NCBI RefSeq assembly: GCF_000002875.2 | Contig: NC_009416.2 | Location: 131,501-195,500 of the forward strand | From: Leishmania infantum JPCM5 | Taxonomy: Eukaryota > Euglenozoa > Kinetoplastea > Trypanosomatida > Trypanosomatidae | Direction of reading: 5' to 3' | DNA: 64,000 nucleotides | Shown: positions 42,064-52,179 of the stretch, piece by piece | Position numbering within the stretch: position 1 is the first letter of the stretch | How the letters are laid out: the number at the start of each line of letters is the position of its first letter | Program-made: the position numbers and the translations under genes | Notes under the pieces: model-generated | Database searches by the model: none | The model's input: only the letters and a program-made list of their open reading frames with translations | Told to the model about the DNA's origin: nothing

Positions 42064-44030
42064 TTGGAACTAGCTGTGGTGGTGGCGGTGGTGCGTGTGT
42101 GTGCATGAGCCGATTTGCGCGCCAGACATAAAAGCAAACACGTTCGGGACGCACAAGATAGAGACGCAAAGAAGGGGTAAGTAGCGGGGAGGGAAGTGCA
42201 ACGAGAGTCGAGAAGGCAATAGCTGCAAGCTGATTAGAACACGTGCGCCGCACAAGCGCGCGCACTCCAGAGGATGCACAGGGAAGGGGAAGAGACGCGA
42301 GAGTAACGAAGAAAAAAAGCAACTCCCCACGTCCCCCGCGCGGTCCTTTATGATAAGCTCCGCTGAGTCCATCATCCCGTATCCTTCCTCTCCACTACGT
42401 GAAGGGAAGACAAGATAAGATGCACGGTAAGGGATCGCCCTATCACCGTGAAATCCGTACACCTTACCTCTTCACTGGAAAAATCCATCGATAAGACGGT
42501 CAATAGAACATAGGGCGAACCAGGAGCAGCTTCAACTCCACTTCATGTGAGCCCTTTTCAGATTTTACTTACCTCGGAGACCCCGCACACTCTGCCTGTG
42601 TGCCATGCCTCTCCCTCCGTCCCCTCAGGCCGCGGCATTCCTCAATGTGGTGCGGCGACTCTCCACATCGGAGTCTGCGGGGGCTCGACGGTGCAGCCCG
42701 GGGTGGCCCCCTCATGCTTCCGGCATCTGCGCCACATCAGCCCACCAGGTCCGATGCAGGAGATGCCGCACGTTCCCCACACATGCACTTTGGGGCTCAT
42801 CACTGTGCATCTCTGCGCGCCCCTCTCCACCGTCGCCCGCGCCCTGCTCACCGCTCCATGCCTTGCTTGGGCGGGATACACCGTGCCAGCGGCCATTCGC
42901 AGCGCGTGCGCGCGGGGCGCGCGTTTTCGGGGCCGGGGCCTGCCTCAGGGCAACGCTGCTGCCCGGGTGGCTCGCTGTCTCCATCTGGCAGTTCCGTTCA
43001 TGTCACCAGGAGGCGCAGGGGTACCCCCACGGTGCCAGCGGTGTAGTAGGCGGCACACCATCGGCACCTCATGCGGTCACCTCCAGTCACCCGCCGCTGC
43101 AGGAACCAACCGTACAGACACCTGCACGCGCGCAGCTGGGCAAGCATCGTCGGCTGCCGTCTCGCGAGCTCAATATCCTTGTACGCTGGTGTCGCACGGT
43201 GGCTGCCAAGTAACTTTTAGCGTCGCGTGCCGCATCGTGCAGCGCGGTTCTGGGGAATGTCGGCCTAGCGTCAAACGGAGGGGGAGGGTCAAAAAGAAAC
43301 AAAATGATAATGCCGAAGCGAGAGTTGCTGCTCTCCCGGATCAAGCGCCCCCTGCCCGGGTATTAGCGTGGCAGGAGGGGAGAAGAAAAAGGCGACAGTA
43401 CAATAGCGGAATGCCTCCACGGGAAAGACGTTCTCACTCCGTGTGTGTGTGCGTGCCTTTTTGATATACGCCCACGACGAGGAAAACACCAACCGGCAAG
43501 TGGAAGACTCTGGCCGCCGATGGGGACCATGCAGCACCCCTCTTTTCTTTTGTCTCACGTTTCGTTGCCGCTGCCGCCAAAGCAGTTCATCTCCAGAGCC
43601 CACTGTGTGTGCGTACACTTGAAGACAAAAAGGCGCAGAGGCGTGTCTTCTACGCCTTCTGTATTTCAAAAGAGCGCGGAGCAGGGCAAGACAAAAGACG
43701 AGCGTTCCGACGCCGACACTGGCGCCGGTCTCCCGAGCTTTTCTGCTTGCTCGCTCCCCACCCACCCACCCGCTCATCGCCATTTCAGATCAGTAGGCGC
43801 TGCGGGTTGGCAAAGTAGGGGCAGCACAGAGGGAACTTCGAAAGCGGACAGCAGAAAGAAAAAAAGGAGAGGGAACGAAGAAAACGACTTCTCGATTTGC
43901 GTGCGATGAAGGCGCGTAGTCCACCTCAAACAAACACACACGCACAGCTTCACCTGCACACTCATCTAAGCCGGCCACGCCAACAGCGAGGACGCGAGCC
44001 AGGGGAAAGAGTATCGACGGCCCCTCCCCT
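42064..44030. other. spacer carrying repeat B copy 1
   Basis: 5' UTR of uS5 and 3' UTR of the aldo-keto reductase gene. Sense-strand pyrimidine tracts near 42180-42320 suit uS5 trans-splicing. The repeat at 42572-43266 fills the middle; 43267-44030 shows nothing recognisable. Confidence 0.55.
42572..43266. repeat. repeat B copy 1 (695 bp), degenerate retroposon-like
   Basis: Matches 49663-50357 with a constant offset of 7091 and no indels. The only difference found is A at 42580 versus G at 49671. The match ends sharply at both sides. The right flank (TCAAAAAGAAACAAAATG near 43288) is A-rich in this copy only. Open frames of 200-300 codons cross it but are byproducts of high GC and are identical in both copies. 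Probably a SIDER/DIRE-like relic; class assignment is inference. Confidence 0.9.
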
Positions 44031-44873
44031 TTACTTGCACTCGGTTGGGAAGAAGGTCTCGGGGCTAGGCCCGATACGCGAATTCTTGTCCATAGACTCG
44101 AGTCTCCGCATGTCCTCCGGTGAAAGCTCAAAATCAAAAACGTCGAAGTTCTGTTTGATGCGCTCCTCGTGGCTGGACTTGGGGATGGCAATGACGCCGA
44201 GTTGGATGAGCCAGCGAATGATGACCTGAGCTGCAGACCTCTTGTGCTTTTCCGCCAGCTCCACGAGCTGAGGCTCTGTCAGCAGGGCACCCTTGCCAAG
44301 AGGGCGCCATGCCGTCACGGCAATGTTCTTTTCAGCGCAGTACGCGCGGAGCGCCTTCTGCTGGAAGTGAGGGTGCATCTCTACCTGGTTCACCATCGGT
44401 GGCACCGTGCAGTTCGCCAGCAGGTCATCAAGGTGGTGCGGCTCAAAGTTGGACACGCCAATCGCGCGCACCTTCTTCATCTCATACAGCTTCTCGAAGG
44501 CACGCCACGTCTCGATATACGAGCGATTTGGGCCCGGCCAGTGGATTAGGTACAGATCCACGTACTCCACCCCAAGCGCCTGGCGACTCTGCTCGAAGGC
44601 GGCGAGGGCACTTTCGTAGCCGTGGTCGTAGTTCCATAGCTTCGTCGTGACGAAGATATCCGAGCGCGGCACGCCACATTCGCTAATGCCCTGGCCAACG
44701 CCTTTCTCGTTCTTGTAGTAGTGCGCAGTGTCAATATGACGGTAGCCAGCGTTGATAGCCCACTTGATGTTCTGCACGACTTCGTTGCCATTCTTCGCCT
44801 CCCACGTGCCGATGCCGAGCTGTGGCACCTGCACCCCATTGCCCAGGGTCACGTGAGTGCACTTACCAGTCAT
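44031..44873 (-). CDS. PGFS: aldo-keto reductase, prostaglandin F2-alpha synthase type (280 aa)
   Basis: NADPH-dependent reductase of the AKR5-like group; trypanosomatid members reduce prostaglandin H2 and assorted aldehydes and ketones in the cytosol. The AKR catalytic tetrad is intact: D48, Y53, K78 and H111, in the contexts DTAHYYKNE, TTKLW and LIHWPGP. Other family markers are LGIGTWEAKNG at the first loop, VRAIGVSNFEPHHLDDLL and NQVEMHPHFQQKAL. The coenzyme-binding IPKSSHEERIKQN lies near the C-terminus. The length is typical for a bacterial-like AKR5. The ATG at 44873 starts MTGKCTHVTLGNG as expected. It lies between the two B repeats together with the LRR gene, so its copy number could change through their recombination. 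The physiological substrate cannot be read from sequence. Confidence 0.94.
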   Translation of the reverse strand: MTGKCTHVTLGNGVQVPQLGIGTWEAKNGNEVVQNIKWAINAGYRHIDTAHYYKNEKGVGQGISECGVPRSDIFVTTKLWNYDHGYESALAAFEQSRQALGVEYVDLYLIHWPGPNRSYIETWRAFEKLYEMKKVRAIGVSNFEPHHLDDLLANCTVPPMVNQVEMHPHFQQKALRAYCAEKNIAVTAWRPLGKGALLTEPQLVELAEKHKRSAAQVIIRWLIQLGVIAIPKSSHEERIKQNFDVFDFELSPEDMRRLESMDKNSRIGPSPETFFPTECK

Positions 44874-45803
44874 GATGACTCGTTTGGGAAGCCAATGCGG
44901 GGCTAACTTGAAAAGCTAGCTCTGCTCTGCACAGAGTCAAAAGGCTGCACTTGAAAAGATAAAGAATGAGTAAGGCGGCTCCTGAGTGTCCGATCTCTGA
45001 TATGAGGTCCTTCTTTAGCGGTCCTTGTTGAACACAATTGTTGGGTTGTGTTGGTTTTTCGGTTGCTCTTTCTCGTCGCGTTTGCAGTGGTCTGCGCCGC
45101 TGCGAGTGCCGCTCGTGAAAGCCCCAGAAACAAAGGGAGACGAGAGCGGGGCTGAGAAAGAGAGGGAGAGAGTGGGGTATTTCAGGGAACGGGAGTAGCA
45201 GCAGGAAAAAAAAAACAGTGGGTTCCCGCAACGGAAGCAAAGTCAATGTGGAAACATGAGTAGCAGAAAATCGCTCCACTGTCAAGGCCTCACACAAATC
45301 AGAAGTTGTGACGATCCTTGTGCCGCTCTTTGCTTGCCCGCTTGTGTGCCAGCTGAGGGGTATATACCCTAAAACGGCGCGCAGAGAGCTGGTGGGCACA
45401 ATCGCCTCAAACGAGGCTCCATGTGAAAGATGTGGCGCACGCGCACATGTCTGCGTGTTTACCGTGAAGCGCGTGTCAGTCCGGCAACCCTTTGCTTTTC
45501 TTTTGCAGTTGATCTTGCTGCGGCTTCAAAGGGGAAGAAGGGGACGAAATATATATATACATACGAAGCAAAGCAAACGCACGTGGATGTGCGTGTGTGG
45601 CTGTGCGTGCGTGTGCGTGTATCGGCGTGCGCACATATGCCGCTGTTTCTCTTCTTTGTCCAGCCAAGTATTCCAGACAGAAAAAGTCCTTCATCAAGCC
45701 AATGAAAGGGAAAGAAAAGACTGAGAATTACTGTACATAATTCTGGTAACGCGCGCTCCAGCATGTCACGGTCATGAACGCAGCGTCACTGTGGTAGCCA
45801 CCG
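44874..45803. other. spacer, no gene seen
   Basis: 5' UTR of the reductase gene and 3' UTR of the LRR gene. It has a TATATATA patch at 45548-45560 and GT repeats near 45585-45625. No supported frame. Confidence 0.55.
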
Positions 45804-48800
45804 CTAAACCTTGCTCTGCTCCGCGGCACATCGCATGCGCCGGGGGAAAAGAAGCCGCTCCATCTGTTCGAAGCAGTTGCTGGCGAAAGTGGAAGCGTGA
45901 AACTCCGGCTGAAAGCCGCTGTCCACGTGCAGCAGTGACGGGCACGTCTGTGCCAACTCGAGTTGGAGTGGCATAACGTCGGCCTCCTTGCCTGCCATTC
46001 CACGGGCCCACAGAGAGAGAAACTGCAGCTGATGTGGTGCAGCCCTTTTCACAAAATCCACCCACTCACCAAGCGCCGTCACCGTCGGTGCCTCAACGTC
46101 ACCGAGCAGCAAACACGTGAGCTGCTCCACCACCGCGACCGGTAACACTGGGTTCTGCGCGGCGCCAACGCGGGGGGTGGTCAAGCCCGTCGCGGTGCAG
46201 TTGAGCCGCCGCATTGTGGCTGGCAGGTATTCCAGCGCAGCAGCCACCCCACTCGACCCGAGCAGGGGATGCTCCTCCACTGACAGCTCCTCGAGTGCCG
46301 TGAAGTGTCGCAAGAGCAATCCCAGCGCCGCACCATCCGCCTCGGTGGCGAGCTCGTTGCGAGCCAAGTGCAGGACCCGCACGGCCGGGCTGTAAGACGG
46401 ATCTTCTGGAGGCAGTGCCTCAGACCAGGCCTCGAGGTGGCGAAGTCGTAAGCCTACATGAGAGAGCGAGAGTGAGGTAAGCTGGCCACATACAGCGGCC
46501 AGCGCCGCCACCTCCTCCTGCCACAGACAGGTGGCGATGTGGTTGTGGTCCATATTGAGGTTGCGCAGCGCACTGCCCGGCCGCGCAGCAGTCATCCACA
46601 GCTCGTAAATGTACGAGTGCGCGTGCGTCTGCTGCTGATACCCCTCGTCGACGCCGAGCTGGTTCCCCTCCAGACTCAGGGTAACCATGGACGTGTTGTT
46701 GCGCAGTGCCCCGGCTACCGCTCGCACATCATCGGGAGAGAGGTGGCAATAACCCATGTCCAGGTGACAAAGAGCGCCGTTCACGGACAGCATTTCGGCA
46801 AACTCAGCGAATTCCGGAAAGATCGTCAGGCCGTCCTCCGGCTGCGCATGCTTCTTCGCCGGTGCGCTAGAGCCGATCGGGTTGTGGCGCAAGCACAGCG
46901 TCTCTAGGACCTTGTTCGTTTTGAGAACCTCAGCCAGCGTCTTCACTCCTTTTCGGCTGATGCCACAGCTGCCTAAATCGATGACACGAATTGTGTTCAT
47001 GCCTTTCTTCGTGAGAGCGACGGGCATGTGCGGCAGCGCTTGCGCGACCCACTCCTGCCATTCCCTTTGCTCCTCAGGGTTGAAGCCACTAGAAGCTTCG
47101 GTGTCACCGTCGCCGTCAGACGCTGGGCTCTCATCGACACTGCTGCTGCTAGGTGACCGCTCCACATTCGTGAGCAACACCGGAGGCGCCTCCTTGGCAT
47201 ACTCATCCTCCTCGTCCAGGTCCGATAACGCAGCGGAAATGCTCGTGCGGCGATCGATGGCGAAATCCGGTGATTCTTTTTGTGCCTTCCGCAGCAGCTC
47301 CCGCCACGCCCTCTTCTCCCTTCTCTCGACAGCACGGCGGGCGGCGCCCAGCCTCTCCCCGAAGCTGCCCCGTATGGCATCGATCGCTTCCTGGCGCTGC
47401 ACCACCTCCTCCTCTGACAGCGGAACTTCGTCTCGCAGCAGAGAAGCAAGCTTCTTGCACCCACGGTCGCCGACCTGGTTGCCACGCAGTACCAGCGTCT
47501 CCAGTCGTGACCAGCCACTACGGCGGCTGCAGTACGCCTCCTTTTTCTGCTGCCTCTCAGTGGCTCGAAGATTGGCGATTGGGGCCTTGTTGATGGCAAC
47601 GACGTCTTGCAGCCCTTGATAGTATTCGTGAGCGAGATCGCTACGCTCCCGCACCTCACTCTGAAGAAGCGCCTTCAGCTCCTGCCGAATGCGCTCCTGC
47701 CGGGCCTGCCACTCCTCTTTTTCCTGCCGCTCACGTAGTCTCCGAGCCTTGGCCTCGTGGGCGGCCTCTTCCTCCTCTTCCTCCTCTTCCTCTTCCTCAG
47801 ATCCTTCCTCGTCTTCGGTGTCGCCATCTGCCTCCTCGTCGCCACTATCCTTGTCGCCCGCGTCGTCCTCGCCTGCGTCGCTCTCGCTAGCATCCGGTGA
47901 TGGAGTAGCATCATCATCGTCGCCGACAGTCTCGTCATCAGTGAGAGAAGCGTTGCTATCATCTCGACCGCCACCACTAACGAACGCGGCTTTATCGAGC
48001 CGCCCCTCAAGGGACCACCCTGTGACCTCCTCGGCGTCCTCGCCCAAGTCTTCAGGCAACAGCTTTGTGTCAGACTCCAGGAGGGCGTCAATGAGGGCAA
48101 CAACAAACGTTGTGTCCAAGTTTGTGTTAGAGAGGTTTAGCGACGTCAGAAACTTGTTCACCTTCAAAGCCTCGCAGAAAGAGGTGGTGAGGCCCTCACA
48201 GTCCGAATCTGCAGAGCCGATCCCGAGGTCGCTCCGCTCGAGACCTAAGCGTTTCATCTCCATATTCTTCACAGCCTCCATCAACGCGGTGACAGTATTT
48301 TCAAGCGTGCAGTTGACTAAGCACAACTCCTCCAGCTTTGTCGCAGAGGTGAGAAATTCAGCGAGGACATCATCCGCCGTCGCGGCCGACGCTCCGCACG
48401 CAACCAGCCCGCTCAGCCGCTCCATCACTGGCTTGCTGCTCACGAGAGATCCGATAATCTCACTCAGCGATGCAACAGTGTCAGCGGACGGCAAGGCGAC
48501 CAGCTTCGTTACTGAATCAGATGCGAAACGTCCATTACTTTCAGCAGAGCGGCGCGCCATGAGGGACAAAAAAGCGTCGATGCCGTCGGATGGTATCGCA
48601 AGCTCCGCTGCATTTATCGGTGTTTGCCCCATCGCTGTTATATCGAGACAGACAGCCACACGCCCCGTCAGCACAGAATCCTCGTCGCACGGCGTAACAG
48701 CACCAAAGTGCGGAGGCCACAAGGAGCGGTTCGCCTTAGAGCAAACAATAGCTGCGTCGAATCGATGAAATCGGCGCTGGAAAGAAGCAGTCAGCTCCCC

Positions 48801-48977
48801 GGCCACCTGAGTTGCTGAGACACTGTTGTTTGCGGCGACAGACGCACCCCTTTGAGTTGAAAAAACGTCGCCGGCGGCTTGCTCGCTGTGCGCTCCAAAA
48901 ACTGCATTTTTAGAGAGTGGCCAGACTGAGACACTCGGCTCTGCGTGAAGGGATGGACACCACGATCTCTCGGCCAT
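45804..48977 (-). CDS. leucine-rich-repeat protein with long acidic linker (1057 aa)
   Basis: Ribonuclease-inhibitor-type LRRs occur in two or three blocks. An early block includes LEELCLVNCTL, MKRLGLERSDL and LTSLNLSNTNLDTTFVVALI. A middle one has LETLVLRGNQVGDRGCKKLA. A long C-terminal block includes IRVIDLGSCGISRKGVKTLA, LETLCLRHNPIG, LCHLDMGYCHLSPDDVRAVA, VTLSLEGNQLG and LRNLNMDHNHI. Between the first and second lies a very acidic, disordered stretch with about eleven consecutive Glu (coded near 47770-47805), followed by a charged coiled coil (EAKARRLRERQEKEEW). No signal peptide or kinase domain is seen. The frame open to 48995 begins with TTG, so the ATG six codons in (MAERSWCPS) is used. 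Probably a cytoplasmic or cytoskeletal scaffold; partner unknown. Confidence 0.9.
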   Translation of the reverse strand: MAERSWCPSLHAEPSVSVWPLSKNAVFGAHSEQAAGDVFSTQRGASVAANNSVSATQVAGELTASFQRRFHRFDAAIVCSKANRSLWPPHFGAVTPCDEDSVLTGRVAVCLDITAMGQTPINAAELAIPSDGIDAFLSLMARRSAESNGRFASDSVTKLVALPSADTVASLSEIIGSLVSSKPVMERLSGLVACGASAATADDVLAEFLTSATKLEELCLVNCTLENTVTALMEAVKNMEMKRLGLERSDLGIGSADSDCEGLTTSFCEALKVNKFLTSLNLSNTNLDTTFVVALIDALLESDTKLLPEDLGEDAEEVTGWSLEGRLDKAAFVSGGGRDDSNASLTDDETVGDDDDATPSPDASESDAGEDDAGDKDSGDEEADGDTEDEEGSEEEEEEEEEEEAAHEAKARRLRERQEKEEWQARQERIRQELKALLQSEVRERSDLAHEYYQGLQDVVAINKAPIANLRATERQQKKEAYCSRRSGWSRLETLVLRGNQVGDRGCKKLASLLRDEVPLSEEEVVQRQEAIDAIRGSFGERLGAARRAVERREKRAWRELLRKAQKESPDFAIDRRTSISAALSDLDEEDEYAKEAPPVLLTNVERSPSSSSVDESPASDGDGDTEASSGFNPEEQREWQEWVAQALPHMPVALTKKGMNTIRVIDLGSCGISRKGVKTLAEVLKTNKVLETLCLRHNPIGSSAPAKKHAQPEDGLTIFPEFAEFAEMLSVNGALCHLDMGYCHLSPDDVRAVAGALRNNTSMVTLSLEGNQLGVDEGYQQQTHAHSYIYELWMTAARPGSALRNLNMDHNHIATCLWQEEVAALAAVCGQLTSLSLSHVGLRLRHLEAWSEALPPEDPSYSPAVRVLHLARNELATEADGAALGLLLRHFTALEELSVEEHPLLGSSGVAAALEYLPATMRRLNCTATGLTTPRVGAAQNPVLPVAVVEQLTCLLLGDVEAPTVTALGEWVDFVKRAAPHQLQFLSLWARGMAGKEADVMPLQLELAQTCPSLLHVDSGFQPEFHASTFASNCFEQMERLLFPRRMRCAAEQSKV

Positions 48978-49389
48978 TTTCGCTAGTTTTCTCAATCGAA
49001 CAAGAGCATACGAGAGGAAAGAAAAGGAACAGGGCTGTTGTTGAGGTGCACGATCTTTTCTGAATGCGTTTAAGTCCCTGTCACTCTCAAAAGCACACAG
49101 CTACGAAAACATATCAGTGGCTCATGTGAACCTCGTCAGTCATCAACAACAAACAGATGGATAGATAAGAGACCACAGTGACGTGCATAAAAGCATCTTC
49201 ACGAACCGGCACGTAACTGCAAAGAGATGAGCTCCAAACGAGCACTCCATCCCCTCTGCATAACCACAGTCACAGCACCACTGCTGCTCCAAATAACACT
49301 TTTCTTTTATGCACGTGGCCATTCTGCCACGAGCAAGTCAACAACTATGCGCACACACGCAATCGCAGTTCTCCTACCTCTGCTGCGCC

Positions 49390-49662
49390 ATGGCTCAGCC
49401 CTGCTCGTCTGGGACGAGCCGTCCTGCCGCTGCATTGGGCCATGCTTCTAGCGTGCACCTCTCGTCCTTCCTCGGATACGTGCTGCGCGATCGGCGCCAG
49501 GCGGACCCGGCTGGACTGCATGCCTTGATCCAAGCAGGCCACCTCCGGGGTCCTGCTCGAGGGGCGGAACACCCTGGCGTCTGGCGCGCGGGTAATTAGG
49601 GGCGGGCCTAGGCGCGTGCCGGATGAGCTCAGGGAGGCAGTTGCCCAGCTGCAGGCGAGGGC
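49390..49662. mobile_element. possible 5' extension of repeat B copy 2 (degenerate retroposon relic)
   Basis: GC-rich and directly continuous with the repeat core but absent at copy 1. The plus strand reads protein-like segments broken by stops (ADPAGLHALIQAGHLRG; then RRVPDELREAVAQLQARA in another frame), as in a decayed coding element. Assignment to the ingi/DIRE lineage is a guess from context. Confidence 0.35.
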
Positions 49663-50357
49663 CCTCGGAGGCCCCGCACACTCTGCCTGTGTGCCATGCC
49701 TCTCCCTCCGTCCCCTCAGGCCGCGGCATTCCTCAATGTGGTGCGGCGACTCTCCACATCGGAGTCTGCGGGGGCTCGACGGTGCAGCCCGGGGTGGCCC
49801 CCTCATGCTTCCGGCATCTGCGCCACATCAGCCCACCAGGTCCGATGCAGGAGATGCCGCACGTTCCCCACACATGCACTTTGGGGCTCATCACTGTGCA
49901 TCTCTGCGCGCCCCTCTCCACCGTCGCCCGCGCCCTGCTCACCGCTCCATGCCTTGCTTGGGCGGGATACACCGTGCCAGCGGCCATTCGCAGCGCGTGC
50001 GCGCGGGGCGCGCGTTTTCGGGGCCGGGGCCTGCCTCAGGGCAACGCTGCTGCCCGGGTGGCTCGCTGTCTCCATCTGGCAGTTCCGTTCATGTCACCAG
50101 GAGGCGCAGGGGTACCCCCACGGTGCCAGCGGTGTAGTAGGCGGCACACCATCGGCACCTCATGCGGTCACCTCCAGTCACCCGCCGCTGCAGGAACCAA
50201 CCGTACAGACACCTGCACGCGCGCAGCTGGGCAAGCATCGTCGGCTGCCGTCTCGCGAGCTCAATATCCTTGTACGCTGGTGTCGCACGGTGGCTGCCAA
50301 GTAACTTTTAGCGTCGCGTGCCGCATCGTGCAGCGCGGTTCTGGGGAATGTCGGCCT
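49663..50357. repeat. repeat B copy 2 (695 bp shared core)
   Basis: See the copy at 42572-43266: 694 of 695 bases agree by reading. Here the GC-rich sequence continues to the left for about 270 bp (49390-49662), which the other copy lacks. The extension has interrupted frames such as RRVPDELREAVAQLQARA, so this may be the more complete element and the other copy a truncated or converted segment. Confidence 0.9.
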
Positions 50358-50747
50358 GGTGTTGGAGGTCGGTAGTCAGGTCCATGATCGATTCAGTTGG
50401 CGGCGGCTCCCCCGGAATGGCCTATTTCGCAAGTTTGCCGGCATTGCCCATGGATTCACAGTGACAGAAGACAAGCTAAAATCAGAGGTACACGCGATAG
50501 GCTAAAAGAGCCGGGATTTATTCCTCAGGACGTGGAGTGCACGCATTATGGGCAGAAAGATGTACACAAATGTGTCCCCGTATAGCATCAGTGCAACACA
50601 GCGCAGCGCACACCGCAGCGTTGTTTGCTGTTGTTGACGCTAGTGTTGGTGTATTCGTGAGTTCAACCTGAGCGCACCTCAAAAGCATGGTCATGCGAAA
50701 TGCGCGATTCGTCGCACATACTGTATCACGCCTTTCGCCGTCACCAC

Positions 50748-51368
50748 TTAATCCGCATCATCATCCCGAACGCGCTTTCGGAACCTCTTGATGTAATGTC
50801 GCAAAAACATCTGTTGATTCTCCGCGTCTTCTGCATCTTCGCAAATGAGGCGAACGTAAAACGATTCAAGGCCGCAAAAAGGGCACTCAACGTCGATCTG
50901 TGACTTTAGATCGTTTGATTTGTTCAGTGTTGAAGCAGACACAACATGCCCGCATCCCCAGAAACCGACAAAGGAGTGCACGCCTGAGACTGTGGAATAA
51001 TCTGTAATAGGACAACAGACGCTTCCATCGCTGCCTACCTCATTCGCAATCTCTTTCACATCTGCGAGCTTTTTTATGCAAAATTTGTCTTCCTTGTCTC
51101 CTACCGCGCCGTAACTACGCTCCTTACGATCGAACAGATAGTTAATGACGCTCTGCTTCGAGAAGATATCACCAGCCCCATCAAACACTACTGGTGCCTC
51201 TAGCGGTTGTAGAGAGAGCGCGCAGTGACTCCATCGCTCCACTGTTCGTGACTTTTGCGATGTTTTCTCCTTTGCCTGCCCTGATTCTAAGTCGATAGCA
51301 GTGACATAAACTCTTGACTTCTGAAGCAGCGAACGCTTGTTCGCGAGGGCCTGTCCATCGCCTCCCAT
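50748..51368 (-). CDS. RTF2: Rtf2-like RING-type protein (206 aa)
   Basis: Resembles replication termination factor 2 (Rtf2), a nuclear protein that acts at stalled forks and in splicing or proteasome-linked regulation in other eukaryotes. Visible features are the N-terminal WSHCALSLQPLEAPVVFDG (46-64), which matches the Rtf2 CxLSxxPLxxPVV signature. IFSKQSVINYLFDRK (68-82) follows, and then a degenerate RING: CPITDYSTVSG (119-129), GCGHVVSAS (139-147) and CPFCG (162-166). The C-terminus is acidic/basic and short, so it is smaller than human RTF2 (about 300 aa). Codons are less GC-biased than in the genes further left. The start at 51368 is an ATG. Confidence 0.8.
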   Translation of the reverse strand: MGGDGQALANKRSLLQKSRVYVTAIDLESGQAKEKTSQKSRTVERWSHCALSLQPLEAPVVFDGAGDIFSKQSVINYLFDRKERSYGAVGDKEDKFCIKKLADVKEIANEVGSDGSVCCPITDYSTVSGVHSFVGFWGCGHVVSASTLNKSNDLKSQIDVECPFCGLESFYVRLICEDAEDAENQQMFLRHYIKRFRKRVRDDDAD

Positions 51369-51873
51369 ACACTAGAGGCGGTAATATCACCGCAACTTCG
51401 TGGTTTTATCGGTCTACCGTCAGGCTTGCACGCTGGACGCCAATGTGCAACTACAGTGCAGCTGATTTGACATCTCTTTTTTGCAGGACCAAGCAAATAC
51501 GAGGGTAAAGAGAGACAGGTGGAGTCATGCTAAGGGTCATAACAAAGAGAGAAAAAGCAGAGTAATTTTGGCAAGTTGCAAGGCTAAACAGCGGTTACCA
51601 TTTCTGCACATCCAGCGATAAAGGCGGGAGGCACTAATGGACAAAATATCGTTTCCACAAAGGCCCTGTGGATTGAGAGCGCCAGCCTTTTTCTTTCGAG
51701 CCCTCGTCTTAGTTTACCTTACGAGAAGGGTCATGTACGCTAAGCAAGGGAAAGGCAATAACTACATGCACCACGAGAGACAAGTTGCACAGGGAGCAAC
51801 GCATCCCCATCGATCAGTAGATATCGACAAATAGTAAGATGAGTGGAAAAAATACAATTCACAGAGGCCAGTG
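51369..51873. other. spacer, no gene seen
   Basis: 5' UTR of the Rtf2-like gene and 3' UTR of the 101-aa gene. AT-richer than most of the window; nothing recognised. Confidence 0.5.
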
Positions 51874-52179
51874 CTAATTTACATTGAGAATGGTGCAATT
51901 GCTTTCTCGAGGGCTGAAATCGTAGTAAATGCAGTGGTACGCGGAAGACTCACTGCCTTGCTCCTCGCCGCCGAAAATGTTGGACAGCGGTTGCAGATGA
52001 TCACGCAGAATCATTGTCGGTTCCACTTTCGACTTCCATAATTGGATCCGTGAAACGGTTGACCCATGGCGCCTTTTTATTTGATCGACAACAGCGTACA
52101 ATTGATCATTTGTGTCGTACTCGGCCGTGCTATCAAACACCGGAAAGCCTACCATTTTTGTCGTGATTGTAATCTTCAT
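51874..52179 (-). CDS. small conserved-looking hypothetical protein (101 aa)
   Basis: Function not recognised. The open frame to 52224 begins at TTG; the ATG giving MKITITTKMVGFPVFDSTAE is chosen. The pattern is beta strand (KITITTK), DTNDQLYAVVDQIKRRHG helix, beta strand (VSRIQLWKS), ILRDHLQPLSNIFGG and YHCIYYDFSP. This is compatible with a ubiquitin-like beta-grasp fold: strand, strand, helix, strand, with a 'short-loop IFG' end. That is inference only. Balanced composition, non-repetitive sequence and position in the array support a real gene. It lies between the 383-aa protein and the Rtf2-like gene near the strand switch. Confidence 0.68.
   Translation of the reverse strand: MKITITTKMVGFPVFDSTAEYDTNDQLYAVVDQIKRRHGSTVSRIQLWKSKVEPTMILRDHLQPLSNIFGGEEQGSESSAYHCIYYDFSPRESNCTILNVN

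Larger units (their letters stand above)
48978..50747. other. spacer carrying repeat B copy 2
   Basis: 5' UTR of the LRR gene and 3' UTR of the Rtf2-like gene. A sharp change from AT-richer to GC-rich sequence near 49360-49390 marks the left part of the repeat-like block. From about 50450 composition returns to AT-richer. No supported gene. Confidence 0.55.

Noticed and set aside
41029..42108. Plus-strand open frame of 359 codons over uS5
   Set aside because: Antisense shadow of the strongly supported uS5 gene, caused by GC-rich third positions.
42547..43464. 305-codon frame across repeat B copy 1 as a transposon protein
   Set aside because: All frames in this GC-rich segment are open for long distances, no reverse transcriptase or transposase motif is visible, and the frame crosses the repeat borders.
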